Shown here: piece by piece, positions 9,850 to 19,809 of the stretch | Layout: each line of letters starts with the position of its first letter | Numbering within the stretch: position 1 is the first letter of the stretch | DNA from: Hypsibius dujardini | Lineage: Eukaryota; Tardigrada; Eutardigrada; Parachela; Hypsibiidae | Reading direction: 5' to 3' | Assembly: GCA_001579985.1 (NCBI GenBank) | Contig: LRSR01010733.1 | Span: 1 to 26,084, forward strand | Length of the DNA: 26,084 bases | Position numbers and translations under genes: made by a program | Notes under the pieces: model-generated | The model's database searches: none | Seen by the model: only the letters and a program-made list of their open reading frames with translations | Told to the model about the DNA's origin: nothing

Positions 9850-10611
9850 GTTTGTACCAGAGCTATGCCGTTAATTTAGTGGAGGACTTTGGCGGCCACT
9901 AAACCCGCTAAACCCGCTACGCTTAGCAGGATTAGCGTTAGCGGTCTAGAACGTTAGCGTAGCGGTGATTCCAATTAGCGGACGTAGCGGCAATGAAATT
10001 AGCGGTGCGGATTTAGCGGTCTGGTTGCATTAAAAAGTAATAATTCAAATAACAGTACGCGTCATATGTGAGACTGATCAGCTTCGCAATAGCCCACCCA
10101 TGTGACACGTCCAACTGGAAAAAGTGTTTTTTGTAAATGTAAAAATAGCTAGACTTTTTAAAGCGCTACCTCGGGTGTTTAACGTTCGCGCGCGCATCGG
10201 TATTCACAGGGTGCCTGCTCATTGTTATGAGATTATTTCTTTCACCACTGTCTAGAGCTGCCAGTGTAGTAACAGAATTATAAAATGCTGCCTTTTGAAA
10301 ACCTTGCCGTAAAATGGAAAGTTGTCACCGTTTTTCTACCGAAACTTAATATGTCTTCCACCAAGAGCGAAGAAAAAAATGAGAATGAAATCGTCATACT
10401 GGAACCTGCTTCCCCGGCTTCGTCTACCACGTTAATCACGATACCACGAAAGGCATCTGAAATGGATTTATAGACTAATAAAATTTACCATTAGCGGGTT
10501 TAGCGGTGCGGATTTTTTGACGATTAGCGTTAACGTAGCGGTCAATATGGTTAGCGTAGCTTTAGCGTAGCGGGAGTCTGAAACCTTTAGCGGCACAGCT
10601 CTGGTTTGTAC
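9850..10611. mobile_element. Non-autonomous hAT-type transposon with 8 bp target duplication
   Basis: The element 9858-10603 (746 bp) starts CAGAGCTATGCCGTTAA and ends with the complement of CAGAGCTGTGCCGCTAAA. It is bounded on both sides by the same 8 bases, GTTTGTAC (9850-9857 and 10604-10611). CAG-type ends and an 8 bp duplication are hallmarks of the hAT superfamily. Both subterminal zones carry dense TTAGCG, GTAGCGG and TTAGCGGTGCGGATTT motifs in direct orientation, as in transposase-binding subterminal repeats. An open frame of 62 codons at 10285-10473 has no recognisable transposase motif. It could be a remnant of an autonomous relative's N-terminus or chance. Confidence 0.85.
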
Positions 10612-10730
10612 ACAAGAAAAAATATTAGGTCAGTTGTTTTACATGAATACAGTCAGTGTAGCCATGCATGCAGCAGTGTCTTGTGCCATGTAGTTTGTGG
10701 GGCTTGTGCTCAGCACTGTGTGATCATCTT

Positions 10731-10864
10731 GGCACGGTGTGGCTAGTATGGCCCGGTGAGGCACAATGTGGCCGGTGGGTTTAGTGTGGTACATTGTGGC
10801 TAGTGTGGTAAGGTGTGGCTGGTATGGCTGTTGTGGCTGGTGTGGTCGGTGTGGGTAGTGTGGC
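10731..10864 (+). repeat. GT-rich minisatellite-like array
   Basis: About a dozen irregular ~10-12 bp units of the form GGTGTGGCTAGTRTGG run through this segment, with strong strand asymmetry (G and T on plus). The open frames on both strands here (one proline/histidine-rich, one tryptophan/valine-rich) are translations of the repeat and not genes. Confidence 0.7.
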
Positions 10865-10869
10865 AATTT

Positions 10870-11411
10870 GGGGAATTTATTTTCTCCAGCGCTTGCAGGA
10901 AACAATCCTCCCTAATTGCTAGGATTTTTTATTCAAGCAAAAACTTCACGAACTTTCTCATCTGTTCAAATATAGATTTTACGGTTACAATCCTTTATGA
11001 TTAAAATTTCGGAAAGAAAAAAAGCCGTAAATACAATGACATGATTATTTTCCTGCAGCGTTTGAAGAGTGTTGTACAGTTGGACGATTCAGTTTTTTGA
11101 AGATGACAAAGTCAAGCTACTATTTTCCGCTTGAATACTTGAATCTTTGCTAATGCGTTATTTGTAGAAGGAGGCCGCAGACGGTAGTAGCTTCTCAAGC
11201 AAGAATGGCAGAACTTTTGTGATCCATAAAGAGTATCCCGTTTTCTCCAAAAGCTGCATCCAAACCCGTTTTTTGAAAATCTTACTTCGCTAATTGCTTG
11301 GCACATTGTCAGAACCTTATTAACCCCGTTGCCGCAATAAGGATGCTGTAGTTTTCGGAAATCCGGTGATGACTGTCAGTGACTCCGCTCATTGCGTTTG
11401 TCACTACGGTT
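10870..11411. other. Spacer, no gene recognised
   Basis: No frame, splice pattern or repeat with a clear boundary is visible. TTCGCTAAT-like words at ~11287 resemble those in the neighbouring foldback element and may be debris of a related copy. Confidence 0.3.
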
Positions 11412-11708
11412 ATTCAAAGTTCGCTTATTTGCGGCGATTATTTTGCTAATTCAAACTCGCTAATCTCCCTGGTTTTGCACGCCCTTGCAACGGTGATACG
11501 AAGACACGCCCCCTGGCTTAACTGGAGCTGTGCCTCCTTCGCTAATCTCAAATCACATGGACGACTCACAAGACAGATGCACACAATTAGCGAGCAGATA
11601 AGCGAAAAAAGCAGCTCTTTGGCTGCTTTTCTCTCTTATCTTTAAAACCAGGGAGTTTAGCAAGTTTGAAATAGCGAAATAATCGCTGCAAATAAGCGAA
11701 CTTTGAAT
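11412..11708. mobile_element. 297 bp foldback element with 65 bp inverted arms
   Basis: The left arm 11412-11476 (begins ATTCAAAGTTCGC) pairs with the right arm 11644-11708 as an inverted repeat with about 60 of 65 positions matching. A small hairpin (AAAAGCAGCTCTTTGGCTGC) lies near 11606-11634. No target duplication is visible at the flanks. An 88-codon open frame through it (11379-11645) is a by-product. Confidence 0.7.
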
Positions 11709-12740
11709 CTTGATTAAGACACAATTTCATTAAGCGCCGTCGTAGAAGGCTTGTTTAGCAGCACTCCTAACCAGAAAACCCACCAGACATTTTTCCAGGC
11801 TCCCAGACGTCAATCAATCTAATCTAAAGAAAGTCATCATTGAAAGATTCTCTTTCCGAAACGGACACCGGCACCATAAATGCCTTAATTGAAGTGAAAA
11901 TTGCTGTTTTTAAAAAAAATACTTATCTTTAGCTCCTCACAGCTTGGCCTGCCTCAAATCACAATCTCGAAAAGCTCCCATAAACATTTCTTCAGTTTTA
12001 CAATCATACAAACTGAATACTTTTCATTGTTCCTTCAGAAATCCCTAATTTTCACACAAATATTTGCTTTTCCAATTGCTTTATATCCATGCAACCAATC
12101 GTATTAGTCCTCTTGTTGGCAACGGCTGATGCAGCGCTTGGAGGCCACTTCCCGTCACGGATCAATTTTTCCCGCAGCCGTCTGCAAAAACGTCAATCCT
12201 CCATCAAAACCGGATCTTCTCGCAAATTATAATCAATTTTTATATTATTCCTCCATCCAGTTCTTCCATGCGGACAAACCCAGTTCCGCAGGTTCGTCCA
12301 CAGACCTTGCAGCTGCCAGATTTCAGAAAAACCTATAGTCTTACAGTTTTATTTATATTTAGAACTGCGTGTTCACTGGAACAGGCTATAAATTCGATTG
12401 AAGTCATCTAATTAAGCTCAACTCCACTGTATTTTTTTGATTCTTGATCAAAAGACACGCGCCTTTGAAGACTTTTATTCTGTTATTTATTTTTGAAACC
12501 CTATGGTCTCCTCGCCTTTTGAATAAGAATAAATAAGGCGTACAAATTTTGAAAATGCACACATATCGTTTGACATAAATTAAGACTCATAAATATAGTG
12601 TTCACACGCCCCATGAACGACCAAACAAATTCTGTGTGGAATGGAATATAATTTGTGTGAAAAATCGACTTTTCGTATGACCTATTGTACTTTGATTTTT
12701 TCATGTGTATAAGGGCTTGTTACCATCCCGTACATCCGGC
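11709..12740. other. Spacer, no gene recognised
   Basis: The sequence is A/T-rich with several short open frames (11901-12107, 12129-12338, minus 12501-12704). None shows a domain, a compatible splice partner or a homologous copy in the window. Confidence 0.3.
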
Positions 12741-12741
12741 T

Positions 12742-13220
12742 TTAAATGTGAGCGAGTAGTTTCGCCCACTCGTTGAATGACATCATTCTTATTCTGGTTG
12801 CAGTCCTTTTGAAGACTCTGGGAGGCAAGCTCACTGACAAAGATACCATCGAGACGGTCAAAGCTATGGCCGAAATTGTGATTGTCATGGCAAGGGGAGC
12901 GGCCGTGGCAGGTGGAGTCGGTCTGCAACTGCCGCGTCGGCATATGAAGGAGATCAGCAGCCTTGCATTGAGTGTTAAGTTAGCGCCACCAAAAATGGAA
13001 CGGATGAACTTCTCGGTCAATCGGCTGGAATGCTGCAGGTCGCAAAACCGGCTGCGGGCCAGCTGTCAATCCCGACGAGGCAAGCGGTACCGTCTACCCT
13101 GTCGTCTTCTGTAGCATCTTCGGTGGGGCGGGCTGTGCTTCGCTTGAAGTGCTGCCGTGTGCAAATTATGCCATTGTTTCAAAAAATACACGTGTGCAAA
13201 AACTTGTTGGAAGTCTAAAA
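12742..13220. other. GC-richer, ORF-dense stretch of unknown nature
   Basis: Overlapping open frames occur on both strands: plus 12773-13114, plus 13030-13218, minus 12742-13020, and one plus frame reading into VVFCSIFGGAGC. That last frame runs to a plausible splice donor (GTAAGC) at about 13234. The plus frame starting at 12773 has GGKLTDKDTIETVKAMAE, which looks protein-like, but I recognise no family and the frame changes needed to join the pieces are unexplained. It could be a decayed gene, a transposon-derived segment or chance. Confidence 0.25.
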
Positions 13221-13737
13221 GGATTGGTTGTTCAAGTAAGCGGAAGGACATTGCCAGAGACTTTCATTCTGCATCAGTCCACTTTCAGTGTGTTCGTTTT
13301 GTTATTCAGCTGCTTTGTTTGTAAGTTTTTCAGAAAGAATTTTCTCTTTACCTCTTTCTTAAAGAGCCGGGCATTAAAAAAAGTGACACTTCTGGTTTTG
13401 TTTCCTTCTTTTGTCTTTTTTGCACGGGTTGATTGTGAACAGAACGGCAATACGAACGCCGCAAGTAGGCTGACAGACAGCTAAGCAGACCATCAAACAG
13501 AGAAGAAGGCAGGCAAATAAAGAACTTCAACATTAAGCAGGCACGCAAACCGATAGAAAATTAAGACAGTGACAGGCGTGAATATCAGAACATTCAACGA
13601 ACAACTTAATAGCCTGAAAAAAAAATCACAAAGATTAGCCCAAATAAAAAGTATTCCAGGGTGAATCTAAACCATGCTTTAAAAAACCAACAACACAAGC
13701 GGCTATTGTCAGTTAAAACGCTTTAAATAATAACATT
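13221..13737. other. Spacer, no gene recognised
   Basis: A purine-rich stretch with loosely repeated CAGGCA and GACAG words covers about 13470-13580. Nothing assignable is visible. Confidence 0.3.
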
Positions 13738-14470
13738 TGTTTCGGAACCAGTTAAGAATCACTGAAGCCTTTCCAAGATTGCATGCAAATTATTTTCTAT
13801 AGTTTTTTTTTAAATTATGAGAAATAATTAGATGAAAATGTATTTCACAGATCATCAGTCACAGATGACATTAATCAAATTTTAGACTACAAGGAGGGTA
13901 GCAACACATGTGAAAACACGGTGTAAATGCAAAATTTTTCAGATTGTAAAAGAAACGTGCGACCATCTGACAGTTGCCCTTGTGTTTCAATCTTCACTAG
14001 TTGCTCGTTATAGTAGGAGAATCTGAAAATATAGATCTGTTCTAATTCAACTGGAACTCCAAGTAGTTCCGCGCGCCCTTCCAGTACTGAAATGGCTGAA
14101 AAGCAAAAATGATTAGTAGTAAAAAATGCAAATAAAGAAGTGTTATGGTTTTTCGACGCGATATAAACCAAATTGCTGCATTGAACAGGTTTACGGAAAC
14201 CGCCGTTCAACAAAAAAAGGGGAATTATTTTTTGTTTTAGTTCTATCATCAACCAATACATTAGATTCACTGAGCATGATATAACGCCAGAAAACCATCA
14301 GTTTACCGTTGTCGTTTCGGCAGACGCCTTCGTCTACAGCTACAGATGAAATTCAGAATTAACTTCTTCTTTCAGTACATTGTTGTCGTTCGGAACTTGA
14401 TAATGCAGTCACTATCTTTCCGAAGGCTCTGGGATAAATGTCGTTGAGAGATAATACTCGCAAGTTCTGT
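13738..14470. repeat. Block R: diverged copy of 19810-20830
   Basis: The segment matches block R' downstream of gene B in the same orientation. Shared marks include a TTCGGARCCAGTTAAG start, GATCTGTTC, AGAAGTGTTATGGTTTTTCG, CTACAGATGAAATTC or the like, and GAGATAATACTCG near the end. R lies between genes A and B, and R' lies after B, so R was probably part of the duplicated gene-plus-3'-flank unit. On the minus strand both copies keep a partly shared reading (AELLG/AELFG, EQI, YYNEQLVKIE/YYYEQLLEIE), but with a frameshift in R'. No protein family is assigned. Confidence 0.65.
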
Positions 14471-14579
14471 CAGACAATTATGTGTTCATCCTCGATGCAG
14501 AGAATCAAGTTTGTGGATTTCCTCTCCCGGATACAGATTAGCAACAAAATTTTTTGGTAGAACTCGTTTCCTAAACATA

Positions 14580-14799
14580 TAGAACCATAATCAGATTTTG
14601 CTATCGATTTTGGCGTTTGACAGACGTCATGTCTGTCATTTGACACACATGCGGTTGATCACATCACGTAAGGAGAACATATGCACCTAGATTGGCCACG
14701 AGGATCCTGCTCAAAATCGCCGCATTTTTTTATCGCGTTGGCTCTTTTTCGACTGCCGAGTTTATTTCCGTTCTTACTGAAAATAATTAAATTTCAAAA
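14580..14799 (+). promoter_or_regulatory. Conserved 5' flank of gene B (putative promoter/5' UTR)
   Basis: This block is homologous to 4355-4540 of gene A. It contains a perfect palindromic pair TGACAGAC / GTCTGTCA with a five-base spacer at 14618-14638, where gene A has one mismatch. About 40 bp immediately before the ATG are absent from A. The role is inferred from conservation and position only. Confidence 0.45.
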
Positions 14800-17700
14800 A
14801 TGCACAACCTCATGATGTTTTTAGTGTTAGCCTTGATGATGTGTGAGTGGGTGCAATCAGCGACTCGGTTGGAGGTGCTAGTTCTGTTGCCGAAAAATCA
14901 GTTTCTCGGACCGTCTGACGTCGTTTATACCGGGCCAGCTTACGAATTAGCCGCGGAAAGTGCTATGGTGAAATACGGACACAATTTGAGTGTTTCGGTA
15001 ACGTATCTTCTCCAGAGCCCGAACCGCAATTATGATGACCTGCCGGCGTACAGCGTTCAAATGGTGTCAGGCTTCTACTATTCTCGGAAGCCTTCGGACC
15101 ATGCCGAGACTTGCTATGCCGTTGCGGCTTCCCGTAAGTTCAGACGCTCTTGCCTTGGGTTCATCAGATCAGTTGCTAACATAATGTGACGCAAATTTAC
15201 TTACTTCGCTGTACAGCTGGGGTGGATCAACCAGGCCTGCAAAGCATTACTGAGGGTAGGTCAATCCCTTTCTTCAAACTCATAAAAATTCCATAAGTTC
15301 AGAACGGATAATGTTTTAGTTTAGAATTTTTCAAATCTCTCCAGACAATTGAATTAAACGTCGAGCCGCTAAACATTTCCTTAGGTAAAAAAAAATTAGT
15401 AAATTATATTTGATATTAAACTAAACTAATAATGTCACTCACTAAAATACAGAACCGATACTATACCAAGACTATTTATGGCTGACGTTCTAGTTCAGGC
15501 TTTTCGATTATCGCAATAAATCTAAGTTTAAAGCGTAAGCATTAAAAATGCAAGTAAGGAAAATTATATTTCTCATAACTGAGTTAACACTTTCTGTCCG
15601 CAAAGGGCTAAACCAACTATCGGTTTTGCTAATTGAGTAAACCTTATTTAGCTTAGAAAAATGATGTTGTTGAATAGAATTGTAGGTTCGACCATCTCTA
15701 GTGCCGCTAATTTTAGGCACAGTTATGCGATCAATGATTTAAAAATTACAGATATAATAAGGTCACCTAGTAAAGCAGCTGTGATCAAGTTGCTTTGTCA
15801 CACTGGTTGATCGTGAAATCCATTTGAGAATGACTCAAATATCTCGGCCAGTCAGGTAATTTCCGGGGCTAGGTCTAAACCTACGTACGAATTCAATTAA
15901 GGTTGACAAACTGAAAACCGATCTCTGACATTTCTAAAAGTCTCCTGCTCGTTACATAAAGTATAACAACCATAACGATCGATTGCATCAATTCCAATTA
16001 ACTCCAATCATTGAAATCGTTGAAATTCATCATTCTCCACAAAAAGCAGTCGAGCCTCAGTATTAACAGGGAAATATTTGCTGGCGCGAAATCGAATATG
16101 GTAGCCAGGCAAGATAGCGTGACTAAAATTTACGAGCTGAGAGAAAGATATATTGGCGGAAACGGTGTGCAATGAGCGACAGTACCTAGACTGAATAAAA
16201 ACATAATCACCGCCAGTTATAATAGTGATGAACCATTGACTTGAGCTGCAAGGGTGTCTTTTGCACCAACCGCTTAACCATTGGCTTCACTGATTGATTG
16301 CTTGATTTCGTCTCACTTACAACTGACCGCTAAACCATTGACTTCACAGATTGATTGCTTGATCTCGTCTCACATACAACTAGATTATGTTTTTCATGTA
16401 CGATTTCATACGATACAAAGTGTATGCGCACTTTTCCGCGATGAAACAATTTCCTGCTACATCTCAGGAACCGATAGAACGTGGTTTTTATGGCGAAACT
16501 ATGCCATGATAACTTACAATGAGCGGCTTTTTGTTTAAGCTCCAAAACGCGATTGGGCGAACTGAACTGAACTGAACTGAAGTTCGTAGCGTACTTTTCG
16601 GCCAAGTTGGCGAGAACAAAAGTACCACTTTCAAGACAAAATTCCTCAAAAGAAAAATTATTGTCGGATTCGTTTCAAATCAAGTTTCAGCTGATCTTAA
16701 CTTACTGCTCTCCTTGCCACTGCCATTTTTCCACACTCATGGATGTGAGAGGGAGTTACAAATATTATTTAATATTTGCGGTGGACCCTGTATCAACGGG
16801 CAAAAGACCTCCGTAACTTTGTTGCTCATTTTCAGCCTTCGACTGGATGTTATTTAACGTGTAAGTGTAGCATGCAACAGCGGATTTCGTTCTCTGATTA
16901 CGAGTTGAAATTCTTCTATTTCTGCTATTTTAAAGCGTCCTATCGAACCCAAAATATCCCGTACGCGGAAACGGCGCCAAAAGTACAGCGATTGCGGCAG
17001 GGGGCGCTCTAGTCAACTACGCCATTGTCTTACTGAAAATTCTGCGGTTTTACGACTGGCACCGTGCAGCTCTGCTGGTGGAAGTAAAACCATCCGGCTT
17101 TTCGTTTCACAATGATCTGGCTGACATTATCGCTCAAACAGTCGTCGCAGCCCAAGATTCGTTTGTCTTGGAAAAATTTGGAGTGGATCTCGGGAATCAG
17201 GACGCAACCTTTGAGGAAGCTCTTCTGGCAGCCAAACGCAAATACAGAGGTATTCGTCCCGAACTATCTCTCCCGCGTGCATACTCTTGTATGAACCTTA
17301 TATATATATATAACCTCGTTTATCTACAATTTTTTATTGTAATATAACCTTTTCATACAATTTCCTATGTAACTTTGTCCAAGTTTATAGATTTGTTTCA
17401 GAAGTAATATTCGTAACTTTACACATAACTGGTCACTGCAGTGATCATTCTGCTGGTGCCCGGTGTGGAGGCAGTCAAGATATTGGTGAGTTCTCTTTAC
17501 AAATGTGTAGGTGTACTCGGCATAAAGCACATAAAGCTGACCAGTTCCTTATTTCTTACAGCAAATGACGCCACAAGTCGGCATGGCAAACGGGGAATAT
17601 GTATGTTTCAATTTTGTTTTCCCCTTAGCCGGGAATTTAATAACAAAGTTGCCTTTCACCCTAACGGGAATATTATGAAGGTCGAAGCTGCGGCGCCACT

Positions 17701-19545
17701 TGCGAGGACTGGGTCTTTATAAGGGCACGGGGTTTTTGAATTGGCACGGGGTTTTTGAATGGACATTTTCTTGCGGGCTAGGGAATTATACTCGGTTCTT
17801 GTTTTGCGACGCTTTTGAAGAGTTGCGGCGATGTTTTTGATAGATTTGTCAGCACTCATACCGTAAGCTTTTCAGTATCCATATACGATGACATACCTTT
17901 CATGTTAAAGTGCGACTACCGTAAAACAGCGTTATTTAATTCCGGTTGCAACAAAAAAGAAATTGTATCGTTAGTGGTCATCGAAAAGATTATCAGGAGT
18001 AGACGTTCAAACGCATCCTCAAAATGCTGCCACATATTTTCTGAAACATTAGTTTGATGCTTCGGAGTTTTGTTTATAAACACAAACTTTTAACCTTGAG
18101 GTAGCCCCTGCTGCACCTTAAGCATTTTACTTCCGGAAAGAAAAAGTATGATTTTAGTTTAAAATGCAAGTACCAGTATATTTACCTCCCCCCCCCAAAG
18201 AGGAGGAGTTACATTTCGTCGGTGGGGGGAGGAGGGGTCTAGGCTGAAAGACACAGTAACCCATAGTAAAGTCTACATTGCAGGCTTTTTTCAATCTGCA
18301 ATTCGGATTATACGGACGTCCCGAACAGTTCGAATACCATTTGAATGACTCGGTATACATCGCACGCCCTTAGCATATACGCTAGCTCACAAGCTCGCAA
18401 ACAATTGTAGGCCTTTACCGATCTTTAGGCTCTTCTCGCGTATCAAGCCTTGATTTTTATCTCCTATCACACACCAAAAGTTGCTCAACTGCAAACGCTA
18501 AACACCGCCCTGAAGGAAAGATCACGTACTTTCTATAACTACACTTACCCTAACGGAAGCCAGGTACTGTATATATCAACATAATATGCATGCACACATG
18601 GTTCGAAACGGTCAAGAAATGGAGGTTCTAATTTTTAACTCTTTTTGCTCTTACTTCAGCTCCAATTTTGACTCTTATCAATTTTTCAGCTCTTATTTTA
18701 TATATTCAATTTGAATTTATCTATTTCTTAGCCGTTAGATTCAAGTGCTGTAGAAGCGGCTTTCAATGTCGTCGAGCTCTTCGCAGCGGTGGTCAATGAG
18801 ACCAGTGGTGGACCAGATGAAACATGCAGCGGGATGAAACTAGCGAGTAGGATGGCTAATCGCAGATTCGACTTGACGCTGGGAAATGTCTTTATTAATT
18901 CGGCCCACCTTCGAAACCTTGAACTGGATATCTACTCTTTCAATACAACAACTAAGTCACTGCAGGTACTAACCAAAGAATTGCAATCTGTTGCTGCAAA
19001 ATTCGATCCGCAAATCTAATTGTAAAGTACAGGTACCTACTTGTAATCTTTGCCAGGTTGCGGGAGCGTTGAACTGGCAGACAAATCGATTGGATTGGAA
19101 AGGGTCTATAAGTTGGCCAACCGTTGACGGAAAAGCACCGCCTGATACGCCGCTGTGCGGATTTTCAGGAAGCGAGGGACCTTGCACAACCAAAGGTACT
19201 GCTCTTATTCGTCCGTAGTCTTGTTATTTTTCGGGCACGTCTAACGCGATGAACTGATTGATAGCTTCAACTTTGACCATTGCTTGCTGTTGCGTTGCTC
19301 TGGTGGGTGTTTTATTTGCAATCAGGTACGTCATTTTCTTATTGGATCTTTTGAGTTCCAATTGATGCCAGAATGCAGATAGTATAATTAAACAGGTTAC
19401 ATAATAAATTTCCAGGTGGTTGGTGGTGCGTACGGAACGACCTCCTGAAAACTGGTGGCTCCTGGATTATGTCAATCTTGGGCTGGCGAAAATGAACAAC
19501 TTCTCCAACATGCTAGTCACGTCCTCATTATTCAGAGGACATTAA
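14800..19545 (+). CDS. Clearance-receptor-like transmembrane protein B (tandem paralogue of A)
   Basis: Twelve exons: 14800-15133, 15217-15255, 16836-16860, 16936-17249, 17442-17485, 17562-17600, 18284-18352, 18429-18563, 18732-18965, 19057-19195, 19265-19325, 19416-19545. They total 1563 nt (520 aa). Every exon has the same length and phase as in gene A except exon 1, one codon shorter in the signal peptide (MMCEW against MMLCEW). The domain order is the same: signal peptide, ANF-receptor ligand-binding fold, PPDTPLCGF juxtamembrane cysteines, one membrane span (TLTIACCCVALVGVLFAI), and a ~40-residue tail without kinase or cyclase domains. By my count it differs from A at roughly 28 positions (about 95% identity). 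Eleven of these fall in exon 4 and none in exons 9 and 10. Both copies appear intact, which argues that both are functional. The ligand is unknown; a peptide-hormone clearance or decoy role is inference. Confidence 0.85.
15256..16835 (+). other. Intron 2 of gene B (1580 bp)
   Basis: This intron is about 590 bp longer than intron 2 of gene A. The segment 15640-16010 matches A. The portion ~16030-16800 is B-specific and holds the 58 bp direct repeat and a short GAACT array. No exon is recognised. Confidence 0.5.
16267..16382 (+). repeat. Two-copy 58 bp direct repeat in intron 2 of gene B
   Basis: The unit runs from ACCGCTTAACCATTG through GATTGATTGCTTGAT to TCTCACTTACAACT. It recurs after 58 bp with about 6 differences, and a third partial ACCATTGACTT lies just upstream at ~16231. 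A separate pentanucleotide run of GAACT (four units, ~16559-16580) follows, closing a small CGAACT/AGTTCG hairpin. Confidence 0.7.
17601..18283 (+). other. Intron 6 of gene B, empty MITE site at 17625-17627
   Basis: This intron retains the uninterrupted CCCCTTAG site that carries the TTA-flanked element in gene A. It also has a tandem CACGGGGTTTTTGAAT doublet near 17729-17759 and the conserved C-run/G-run inverted pair near 18186-18236. No exon is recognised. Confidence 0.55.
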
Positions 19546-19809
19546 AGCTGCTGTTCTAATTTTTGACTTGTGCAGAGGAAATTATTGGTTTGAAATAAGA
19601 CATTTGCAGAGCTGTTTTGCAGATTATCGGAACTTTGTTAGTACGAGTTTTCCACACGAGATTTCGATGGTCTGCGAACTGAACTGCCGTTGTGCTGTGA
19701 ATATTAAACACCTTGACAGTTGTTTCGCGTAATATTTGTTGAATATTTTAGAGAATAGATCAAAGTGGAAAACAAATTCTCATCTGAAGCTGAAGCCGTT
19801 GAAAAATTA
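19546..19809 (+). other. 3' flank of gene B
   Basis: About 47 bases match the 3' flank of A and then diverge. No clear AATAAA is present. No gene is recognised before block R'. Confidence 0.35.

Noticed and set aside
10639-10905. Proline/histidine-rich minus-strand frame
   Set aside because: It is the translation of the GT-rich minisatellite.
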